In this document: positions 5,256 through 12,569 of the stretch, piece by piece | How the letters are laid out: the number at the start of each line of letters is the position of its first letter | Position numbering within the stretch: the first letter of the stretch is position 1 | Virus record (IMG/VR): IMGVR_UViG_3300021085_000180 | Location: 1-26,515 of that record | Length of the DNA: 26,515 bases | Reading direction: 5' to 3' (one strand) | Source of the DNA: a virus | Translations under genes and position numbers: made by a program | The notes under the pieces: model-generated | What the model saw: the letters and a program-made list of their open reading frames with translations, nothing else | What the model was told of the DNA's origin: nothing | Database searches by the model: none

Positions 5256-8200
5256 TTACATTGTTGCTGAAGTTATTTTCTGCCACGCTGTTCCATTGTA
5301 AAAACATACTTGATTAAGTGTAGTATTGTATACTGTATCACCTGACTGTGGACTTGGCAATGCATTAATCTCTGTGGTGGTTAAGTTATGTAATCTAAAT
5401 ACTTCATCTATAAACACTCTTTGATCTGTAAAGTGCATAACAGTTGTGCCATCACTTTGTATCTTTAAGTCATCTGATTGTTCTTCTAAGTTGAACTTCC
5501 ATTCTTTAGCAGTAACACCTGAACTTACTACTGTGGTTACTGTCATACCTAATGTTTGTGTAACAAAATAGTATGGATCTGTACCACCAATATCAGTGTA
5601 ACTTACTCTGCTACCACCACTTAAAATGTAGTAGTATGCAACACCACTGAAACTGAAAGCAAAACTCAAATCATATACATTGCTGCCTAGTGCTGTTTCA
5701 TTACCACTTCCGTAAAATGGGCCGCCGTTGTATATTGATTCATCAATTGTGCTTGGAGCACTTACTGTTGCCGCTAAACCATTTAGAGTACTACCAATAC
5801 TGCCATCATCATCAAAAGTAAATACTATTTTACCATTTTCTAATGAACCACTTGCACTTCCTGACAGTATACTTCTAACTGGGGTTGTTAGGTTTGAACT
5901 GTTGTCATTTCTTTTCAATGCTATTTGCATATCACCTACAACACCTGCATCTACACTATCACCGTTAGTTACAGTAAATTTAGCACCTGCATTTGTGCCT
6001 GTGTTAGCATAGTTAATGTTTGCCCACAATGTGGTTGAACCGTCATAAGCAAGTTCTGGTCTAAAACCTGATGCACTCTGTGCTGGTGCAAATGTAACTG
6101 GATTGCTGTTACTACCAGTTAAATATAATTCACCATTTTTAAATGCTAGATATGTTTGTGCTTGACCACCTGCTGTTGAAGCCATATACACATCTGTGTT
6201 ACCTGCAACACCACCGCCCCAAGTATCCCAATCATCTGCGGCTTGTACACTCATATATGAAGGTACAGAATATGAACTTGGTGTTAACTGTTCACCTGTG
6301 GTACCCCAAAAACTTATTCTACCTAATTCTTGGTTTGCTCTTGGATATGTATCAAACGCATTATCATTTGAGTTACCGTTTGCACTAGTAAAGAACAGTC
6401 TAGGTCCACCTCCACTAATAGATCCTACTTCACCTTGTTCTGTGTTATCTGTGTAACTCTTGAACAACATCTGTGGTTGTATTGGATTAGTTGCAGAAGT
6501 TAAACCGTCCCACATTAGGTTCATACCAAAGCAACCTACTTGATCATTCTCACCTCTGTTGGTAAGTTGAGTGTTTTCACCTATTGTTATACCTTTTGGT
6601 GCGTTTAACACTGTTATATCATTTGTTACTGGTGTTTGACCTATCATAAAGGTACTCAATGTCATTGAGTAATCACTGGCTGTGCCTGCGGTAATTATAT
6701 CAAAGTCTGTTGGTACTGGTCCTGATGCTGGATATCCAAAAGGTGTGTTTCTAACTGATCTAAAAAATAAAGCACTATCACTACCACTACCTAGTGATCT
6801 CAATTGACTTAATAATTTAATAACTAAGCCTGTGGTAGTATCAACTAAGCCTGCATCTAGTATTATACCATCTGTGGTGTGAGTAAATGATGTTGTTTGG
6901 GTTGCTGGTTGGCTCATTTCAACTGTGCCAGCACCTGAGTCAACACTTACCACATAAGCATCATCTGGGAATATAATTAAATCAGTACTTCCTGGAGTAC
7001 TTGCACTAGTACCATTTGCTATTACTTGTCCTACAATTATATCACTTACTGCTGCTGTTGTACTGTCTATACCTCTTACTACACTTGTGATAGTCATAGT
7101 GGTTGAACCTGATACTACACTACCATCAATTTCATACCATTCAAGCGAATCTGTGCCACTATAAGAAATAGTAGTGCTTAGTCCGTTACTGTAGTTAAAC
7201 ACACCAAAGCCTTTACCGGCAATGTTTGCTGTTTCAGTTACAGTACTGTTTATACCAAATTTACTTGTTACTATAGTACCATCATCACTGTTAAATGTTA
7301 AGCCACTACCACTTTGTGCTGTGAGGCTGTTAGTGTTACCCAGTGCTGATGTTGTAGCAAGGACGCCACTAGTGACTGTGATGTTTTCTGAACCTAGTAC
7401 ATAACTATCAATTTTGCTTTGTACTCTACTATCAGTGTAGTATAAATTAGTACCTTCTGCTAAGTCAGTTGTTGACTTGGTTGCTAGTCTTGTATCAAAT
7501 CTAGCATCTGTGTAATATAAGTTAGTACCTTCTGCTAAGTCACTTGTTGATGTTGGTATGTCATAAAATGTGCTACCATCGTTTGTGAACTGCCATTTGT
7601 CTGCGGTTTCATTCCATCTTAACAGTGTGCTAGTGTTTTGCGGTCTGTTTGCTATAATTTCTACTGTGGCATTTGTAGCCGCATTAGCATTTAGTGTGAT
7701 ACTTTGATCTCTTACATATAAGTCTTCAACATTTCTATAGTTTAAATTACCGCTTACTTCTATGTTACCTGTGACATCAACATTACCTGTAAATGTATGA
7801 GTATCTGTGGCTAATGAACCTGCACTAATTCTGTCTGCTATTACAACATTACCTCTCTCAACATCTATTGCAGGTAAAAGATTATACAGTGGATCTGCAC
7901 CATAAACTTTTAAAGTACCTGTTTGAGTTTGTCCCTCACCAATACTATCACTACCTACTCTAAAGGTTTTCAAAGATGTTGTGCCTTGTGCCTGTTGAAA
8001 TGCCTGTATAAAAGCACCATCGCTGTTGCTTACAGTAAATGCGTCAAGGTTGAAACTGCCGTCTGCATTAAATTTAACATCTAATGCACCTTGCGATTCA
8101 ATGTTTGTGGTTTTAAATGTGTTTGCAGAAATATTTGCTGTGCTTGAAATATTACTATTACTAGTAACAGTGTTTTCCATATCCAAGCCATTTGTTTCGA

Positions 8201-8978
8201 TATATGCCTTAATAATTTCTAGAGTTGCATTATCAATTGTTCCTGATCCTGTGATAACTGTAGCATAGTATTCAGAACCATCATAAAGAACATTCAATGC
8301 ACTCCAAGCATCTGCTGTAGCATCTAATGCTGTAAATTCGTTTGTGAAATTCCAATTTGTCCAATTGCTAGGTGTTGTAGTGGTATCTATTGTACTGCCA
8401 CCTATTCCGTCTTGTGTGAGTAATATAGTTGCACTACCACCAGTGCTTATGTTTGCTAATGTAATGCCTGTAATATCGCCTGTTAGTGTTACTTGATGGA
8501 TAGTACCATCGGCGATGTTTACTGAAATATCACCACTTAGTGTTCCATTATTGACTACTGTTTCTTGATATTTTTTAAGAGTTAAGTCATCGAGTGTTTG
8601 TTCTAAGCCTATTACACCTGTGGATGCATTATATGTAATTGGTGCTACATTAGATAATAATGCTCTAATTTCTGCACTGTCTGCTGTTATAGCACCAGTT
8701 GAACTATTGTAGTCTACCCCATTGCTACCACTAAAGTGTGCTCTTGTTTCTGCAGCGGTTACACCATTGTATGTGATAACACCTGTTGGTTCATCATAAC
8801 TTAAACTACCATCGCCACCATTGTTGGCAACACTAATAGCGGCTCTTACTAAGTTGTTTGCAACAAAGGTAGTTTCACCTACCTTAATAGTGCTTGTCGA
8901 TGTGGTTACATCAACATTGCTTGTGGTTGTGTCGACATTTATACTGGTTGTATTTGCTGAAAGTACTATATTAGCCAT
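5256..8978 (-). CDS. Long tail fiber protein, 1240 aa
   Basis: A very long protein rich in S, T, G, N and V, with many short beta-strand repeats, as expected for a trimeric phage fiber. The N-terminal 300 residues resemble repetitive fiber-shaft sequence. A 25-residue repeat, DLAEGTNLYYTD with flanks, occurs twice in a row at about 477-526; this motif is common in phage fibers. Later parts contain loops typical of a receptor-binding or beta-helical region, and the C-terminus has SGDTVYNTTLNQVCFYNGTA, a frequent fiber ending. The ribosome binding site AAGGAG precedes the ATG. It follows the 254-residue structural gene by 10 bases. The receptor is unknown. Confidence 0.85.
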   Translation of the reverse strand: MANIVLSANTTSINVDTTTSNVDVTTSTSTIKVGETTFVANNLVRAAISVANNGGDGSLSYDEPTGVITYNGVTAAETRAHFSGSNGVDYNSSTGAITADSAEIRALLSNVAPITYNASTGVIGLEQTLDDLTLKKYQETVVNNGTLSGDISVNIADGTIHQVTLTGDITGITLANISTGGSATILLTQDGIGGSTIDTTTTPSNWTNWNFTNEFTALDATADAWSALNVLYDGSEYYATVITGSGTIDNATLEIIKAYIETNGLDMENTVTSNSNISSTANISANTFKTTNIESQGALDVKFNADGSFNLDAFTVSNSDGAFIQAFQQAQGTTSLKTFRVGSDSIGEGQTQTGTLKVYGADPLYNLLPAIDVERGNVVIADRISAGSLATDTHTFTGNVDVTGNIEVSGNLNYRNVEDLYVRDQSITLNANAATNATVEIIANRPQNTSTLLRWNETADKWQFTNDGSTFYDIPTSTSDLAEGTNLYYTDARFDTRLATKSTTDLAEGTNLYYTDSRVQSKIDSYVLGSENITVTSGVLATTSALGNTNSLTAQSGSGLTFNSDDGTIVTSKFGINSTVTETANIAGKGFGVFNYSNGLSTTISYSGTDSLEWYEIDGSVVSGSTTMTITSVVRGIDSTTAAVSDIIVGQVIANGTSASTPGSTDLIIFPDDAYVVSVDSGAGTVEMSQPATQTTSFTHTTDGIILDAGLVDTTTGLVIKLLSQLRSLGSGSDSALFFRSVRNTPFGYPASGPVPTDFDIITAGTASDYSMTLSTFMIGQTPVTNDITVLNAPKGITIGENTQLTNRGENDQVGCFGMNLMWDGLTSATNPIQPQMLFKSYTDNTEQGEVGSISGGGPRLFFTSANGNSNDNAFDTYPRANQELGRISFWGTTGEQLTPSSYSVPSYMSVQAADDWDTWGGGVAGNTDVYMASTAGGQAQTYLAFKNGELYLTGSNSNPVTFAPAQSASGFRPELAYDGSTTLWANINYANTGTNAGAKFTVTNGDSVDAGVVGDMQIALKRNDNSSNLTTPVRSILSGSASGSLENGKIVFTFDDDGSIGSTLNGLAATVSAPSTIDESIYNGGPFYGSGNETALGSNVYDLSFAFSFSGVAYYYILSGGSRVSYTDIGGTDPYYFVTQTLGMTVTTVVSSGVTAKEWKFNLEEQSDDLKIQSDGTTVMHFTDQRVFIDEVFRLHNLTTTEINALPSPQSGDTVYNTTLNQVCFYNGTAWQKITSATM
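7438..7550. repeat. Two 38-bp direct repeats with 75-bp period in the fiber gene
   Basis: 7438-7475 and 7513-7550 differ at three positions. They encode two successive 25-residue units with DLAEGTNLYYTD, a repeat of the fiber shaft. Confidence 0.8.
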
Positions 8979-8988
8979 ATTATACTCC

Positions 8989-9753
8989 TTACGCTACTGT
9001 CGATACTGTTACTGTTATGTCTGCGGCTCCGCCACTGCCCATATTAACATCTAGTAATTGGATTGTGTCAGCGGCATTGTATAATGTACCTCTTGATATA
9101 AGATCTATGTTTGTTACCCCACCGGCAGTTACTTGTACACTAAATGTTGCACCAGTACCTTCGCCGTTACTTAGGCCTGTTACTGTGTAAGCACCTGGCA
9201 CTCTATCACTATCAGTTGAACTGTTATCTGTAAACGATGCTACTGCACCTACGCCAATTGGCACATAGTTAGTACTAACTGCAGGATCACCTACTGTTAC
9301 ACCTGGTTCCCAAGTTTCTATGACTGCCCATCTGTGTGATTCTTTTACTGGTGGAGTTGCATCTGATGCCCATTCAAAACTAACTACTGTCATCACAGGA
9401 TTTTTTCTTGCATTTGGTAATAATGGTCCTGTGTATCTTTCTTCTGGTATTGTAAAATAAATTACTCCTGATGAAGCATTTGTTTCATTAATATATGTTC
9501 CTGCAGGAATAGTTGTACTACTATTCATATAACCTGTGATTATACTGTCTGCAAAATTTGGTAATTTACTAATACGGTCGTAAGCAATATTGTCTAAAAC
9601 TAGACTTTGTTTATCTGCTGTAAATGTCCAGCCACTAACATCGACATTAAAGTCGTATGTAAATGTTTTTTGACTGCGTGGGAAAAGGTTGATAACTTGT
9701 ACATTATCTGAACCACCGATGTAAGATTGAAAGTCTAATAGACGAGATGACAT
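8989..9753 (-). CDS. Virion structural protein, beta-rich, 254 aa
   Basis: The N-terminal region (MSSRLLDFQSYIGGSDNVQV) and middle look like an immunoglobulin-like or baseplate-attached structural protein. The last 65 residues (GEGTGATFSVQVTAGGVTNI and following) match the common GxGAxxxVxVxxGxVTxVxIxxxGxxY repeat found in phage tail and fiber proteins. It lies between two fiber genes, so it is probably a fiber connector or accessory. The ribosome binding site is AGGAG, and the ATG lies 63 bases downstream of a CATAAATAGTAT motif. Confidence 0.7.
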   Translation of the reverse strand: MSSRLLDFQSYIGGSDNVQVINLFPRSQKTFTYDFNVDVSGWTFTADKQSLVLDNIAYDRISKLPNFADSIITGYMNSSTTIPAGTYINETNASSGVIYFTIPEERYTGPLLPNARKNPVMTVVSFEWASDATPPVKESHRWAVIETWEPGVTVGDPAVSTNYVPIGVGAVASFTDNSSTDSDRVPGAYTVTGLSNGEGTGATFSVQVTAGGVTNIDLISRGTLYNAADTIQLLDVNMGSGGAADITVTVSTVA

Positions 9754-9790
9754 AATTTTGAACTCCTAAGGGATTAGACGATAACACTAA

Positions 9791-9815
9791 GGTATTATCG
9801 AAATTAATTTAATAC
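9791..9815. other. Short gap with imperfect hairpin
   Basis: The 84-base gap 9754-9837 holds a hairpin, CGATAA..TTATCG (about 9779-9800), with a mismatch in the middle. No proper T run follows on the minus strand. It lies in the leader of the 254-residue gene downstream of the CATAAATA motif, so it may affect the mRNA 5' end rather than end transcription. Confidence 0.3.
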
Positions 9816-9823
9816 TATTTATG
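9816..9823 (-). promoter_or_regulatory. Possible late promoter motif CATAAATA
   Basis: CATAAATAGTAT on the minus strand is the same 12 bases seen before the portal gene (25177-25184). It lies between the glycine-rich fiber gene and the 254-residue structural gene, 63 bases from the ATG. Confidence 0.45.
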
Positions 9824-9837
9824 CAAATTGTGTAATT

Positions 9838-11400
9838 TTAACTGTCAATTGATCTACTAGCAACAAAATAAGGATATCTAACTTGTATAGTACCGTTGTT
9901 ACCTACACTTGGAGTAACTGTGACAGTTAATAAATCCGGACCATAACTATTTGGCACTGTAGCACCTGATGTTGTAGTAGCACTTCCGCCTTGTCCATAT
10001 GCGTTTTGTGGATGCTGATACCCGGGGCCTACACCTGTTTTAGGATCGTTAGTAGAGTTAAATGTATTCTGCCATTCTACATCTCTATTTGCTAAACCAG
10101 CAGCATCGCCTGGGAAGGCAGATCCGTTACCACCTATGCCGAAAAAGAAGGATCCGAGGGTTGGTGCTGTTGCTGGGACATTATCATAAAACCATCCGGA
10201 TACACTAGGGAGTGGTGTACTAACTACAATACCGTCAACAATAATAGGAACTCTTGCTGATCCCCATCCTCCTGAGTCATTATCAGGTGGGCTACCTGGG
10301 CCGACATAACCGCTGCGGGGGAATTGTTGGTATTTAGCACCCGTCATATCTTGGTCAGCATTAAAAATATATCCAAATCCTGGATCCAAGTCAGGAAGGC
10401 CAGCACCAAGCGTTTGTACTCCCATACCACCGCCACCGCCACCGCCTGCTCTTTCATTAGTGCGAGTAACTGTTTTTTCAGATGCACCGAAGCCGGCACG
10501 GTAGTATGAACCTGGTTCATAAACTTGTCCTGATTCTACGCCGAGGCCGCCTTCTACAGTGTATCCTAAGAAAGTGGTATTACCACCATCACCTGCTACA
10601 TAATTTGTACTTGAAGTTCCAATTGCTCCGCCTTTTCCTATTGTGCCATTGTATGCGCCTACACTTAAATTTGCTAGTGGCACATCAAATCGTAATGTAT
10701 TACCACCAGCACCACCATTAAGTCCCATAAATTTCCAAGGTTCGTATGTGTATGTATTATCGCCAGTACCACTAGTAAATGTAGGCAATGATGTATTTGC
10801 ACTGTTTGTGCCACCACCGCCACCTACTATTACTACTTGCATTTCTAAATTAGCATTACCAGTGTATTCGCTATAATCGCCTAGGCTAGTTATATTCATT
10901 GTTATATCTGTATCAGTGGGCGAATTTAATGTATTTGTAAAGTCTGCAACTTGATATACTGCGGCGTTACCACCTGGATACAGCGTTATTAGTTTTTTGC
11001 TACGAGCACCTAATAGTTGTACAGGTTGTAAAGCCGTAATAGTATGTAAATCACCTTCAACTAAAACAGCACTACCCCTGGTTATATTTGTTCTAAATTC
11101 AGGATTATTAGGACTACCTAATCCATCTAATAATTGTATGTCAAATGATCCTGAACCATTACCATCTATAGACACTGTGCCGTTTACACTTCCGTTTTGA
11201 AAGTCTAAACCTGTTAAGTTTGTTTCAATTTTAAAAGTTAATGTGATATTAGGTACATTAGTGGTAACTGCATAATTTACAGTATGGCTATTTGTGAGTG
11301 TTTCTACAACCGAGACTACAAGATCAAAAGGAGTACCGCCACTATTGACGCCTAGTGTCCTGTTTTTATTGACTGCAATTTTGCTACTACCTAATGGCAT
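9838..11400 (-). CDS. Glycine-rich tail fiber / adhesin, 520 aa
   Basis: Residues 1-180 look like beta-sandwich fiber sequence. From about 189 (MQVVIVGGGGG) to about 475 the protein is glycine-rich, with polyglycine runs at 193-197 and 319-325 separated by aromatic and polar loops. This pattern is typical of phage glycine-rich adhesin domains, in which polyglycine helices pack together and variable loops contact the receptor. The C-terminus (DLLTVTVTPSVGNNGTIQVR) closes the domain as in that family. It probably binds the host surface. GGAG lies 7 bases before the ATG. It follows the 189-residue methyltransferase gene by 15 bases. Confidence 0.8.
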   Translation of the reverse strand: MPLGSSKIAVNKNRTLGVNSGGTPFDLVVSVVETLTNSHTVNYAVTTNVPNITLTFKIETNLTGLDFQNGSVNGTVSIDGNGSGSFDIQLLDGLGSPNNPEFRTNITRGSAVLVEGDLHTITALQPVQLLGARSKKLITLYPGGNAAVYQVADFTNTLNSPTDTDITMNITSLGDYSEYTGNANLEMQVVIVGGGGGTNSANTSLPTFTSGTGDNTYTYEPWKFMGLNGGAGGNTLRFDVPLANLSVGAYNGTIGKGGAIGTSSTNYVAGDGGNTTFLGYTVEGGLGVESGQVYEPGSYYRAGFGASEKTVTRTNERAGGGGGGGMGVQTLGAGLPDLDPGFGYIFNADQDMTGAKYQQFPRSGYVGPGSPPDNDSGGWGSARVPIIVDGIVVSTPLPSVSGWFYDNVPATAPTLGSFFFGIGGNGSAFPGDAAGLANRDVEWQNTFNSTNDPKTGVGPGYQHPQNAYGQGGSATTTSGATVPNSYGPDLLTVTVTPSVGNNGTIQVRYPYFVASRSIDS

Positions 11401-11415
11401 ATATTCTCTCCGCTT

Positions 11416-11985
11416 CTAGTATTTACCGAACAATAGCATTTCTTCTTGCATATTGTTATAAAGTACATCGTTAAATTTATCTATGGGTTTGCCTAGTCCA
11501 AAATAATTATATTCTTCTAAGTTTAACCTTCTAAAACCACCTGTTGTAATATCACCACCTGATTTACCTGTGTGACTAGTTATGAGTGCATACTTGATAT
11601 TACTATTTTTAAAGTTATCAATTGCTGTTGTTATATCTTCTATGCTTAGGTGATATAAACAAGCCCTGCACATCCATAAATCAACAAGTGGGAATGTGTC
11701 TAGTGTGATATCAAATACACTTAGATTTGGCATTGGGTTTACTTCAACAAACTTAGATACTAAGTCACCACCAGTGTATTTGGTGTTACCTAAATCACAT
11801 TCTTTAATCCAATTACCGTCTCCACAAGGTGCATCAAACATTGTTTTAACATTGTATTCTTTTAACAGTTTAGGTAAGTTGAGTCTTATGTTACTGGTGT
11901 GTTCTATAGTTGAACCACTGCCGCTCATAGTTTCTTTTTTACTAGACCAATTGTTACTAGCCTTTAAGAAGACATCAGCCTCCAC
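11416..11985 (-). CDS. SAM-dependent methyltransferase, 189 aa
   Basis: Class I methyltransferase fold: motif I is MFDAPCGDGNWI at residues 49-60, preceded by the family-typical SGSGSTIEHT (21-30). YTGGDLVSKFVEVNP and FPLVDLWMCRACLYHL follow as later motifs. Members transfer a methyl group from S-adenosylmethionine; the substrate here is unknown, perhaps a sugar, protein or nucleotide. I chose the GTG start at 11985 because the conserved NWS..SGSGST region precedes the first internal ATG. There is no Shine-Dalgarno sequence, so coupling to the upstream stop two bases away is likely. Its place among fiber genes is unusual for a DNA methylase. Confidence 0.75.
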   Translation of the reverse strand: MEADVFLKASNNWSSKKETMSGSGSTIEHTSNIRLNLPKLLKEYNVKTMFDAPCGDGNWIKECDLGNTKYTGGDLVSKFVEVNPMPNLSVFDITLDTFPLVDLWMCRACLYHLSIEDITTAIDNFKNSNIKYALITSHTGKSGGDITTGGFRRLNLEEYNYFGLGKPIDKFNDVLYNNMQEEMLLFGKY

Positions 11986-11987
11986 AA

Positions 11988-12143
11988 CTATTCAGCGTCT
12001 GGTAGCACTAAACGACCGTTACTGTTAGCCGCATATTCATCAATGTCTATAACTTCAGCATTTACAAGTAATTTTCTACTTGGGTGTCCTATGTAATTGC
12101 CCTCTTCATCAAACATTCTCAGTATTAATCCATCATATATCAT
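11988..12143 (-). CDS. Small hypothetical protein, 51 aa
   Basis: A short acidic protein beginning MIYDGLILRMFDEEGNYIGH and ending GRLVLPDAE. AAGGA lies 9 bases before the ATG. It is tightly placed between the fiber-assembly-like gene and the methyltransferase, whose start follows its stop by 2 bases. I do not recognise the family. Confidence 0.6.
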   Translation of the reverse strand: MIYDGLILRMFDEEGNYIGHPSRKLLVNAEVIDIDEYAANSNGRLVLPDAE

Positions 12144-12155
12144 ATCTTTATATCC

Positions 12156-12569
12156 TTAACTTGGTTGTGTTGGCCATACAATGCCAAAATCTTGTGTAAC
12201 ACCAGCATAATCAAAGTCTCGCAATGCTTGTCTGTATGTTTTCCACTCTTCTTTCTTAGCATCAGTGAGAGGTGAGTCTACTCCTACTGTCCAATCACAG
12301 GCAGTAAGCAATGCATTTCTTTTTTGTTTTGCTAAATCACTTGCACTAGGTGCATACTCTGGTAAATGCCTAGCACTGGGAGGTGTTGTGCTTAAATCTA
12401 ATTCTTGTGTTCTACTGTCAGTCACTGAGCCAGTGATTGCACTTTCTAATATGTAACTCATATTCATATTAGCATTTAGTTCACATAATTTTATTGCTTT
12501 GGCTTCTTTAATTTTCTTAATATAATAAATATTGCCGGTAACATTGTTGTATAATACATATTTTTCCAT
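12156..12569 (-). CDS. Tail fiber assembly-like protein, 137 aa
   Basis: Residues 80-120 (KRNALLTACDWTVGVDSPLT, then EEWKTYRQALRDFDY) match the Phage_tail_APC-type domain of tail assembly chaperone / fiber assembly proteins, with its RNxLLxxxDWT and YRQALRD hallmarks. Such proteins help fold or attach fibers. The N-terminal 60 residues are not conserved in any family I recognise. The ATG overlaps the gpJ-like stop by one base, and fiber genes follow, which fits a fiber-assembly role. Confidence 0.7.
   Translation of the reverse strand: MEKYVLYNNVTGNIYYIKKIKEAKAIKLCELNANMNMSYILESAITGSVTDSRTQELDLSTTPPSARHLPEYAPSASDLAKQKRNALLTACDWTVGVDSPLTDAKKEEWKTYRQALRDFDYAGVTQDFGIVWPTQPS

Noticed and set aside
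7438-7550. Direct repeats considered as a CRISPR or recombination site
   Set aside because: There are only two units, in frame, encoding a known fiber repeat; no further copies or spacers.
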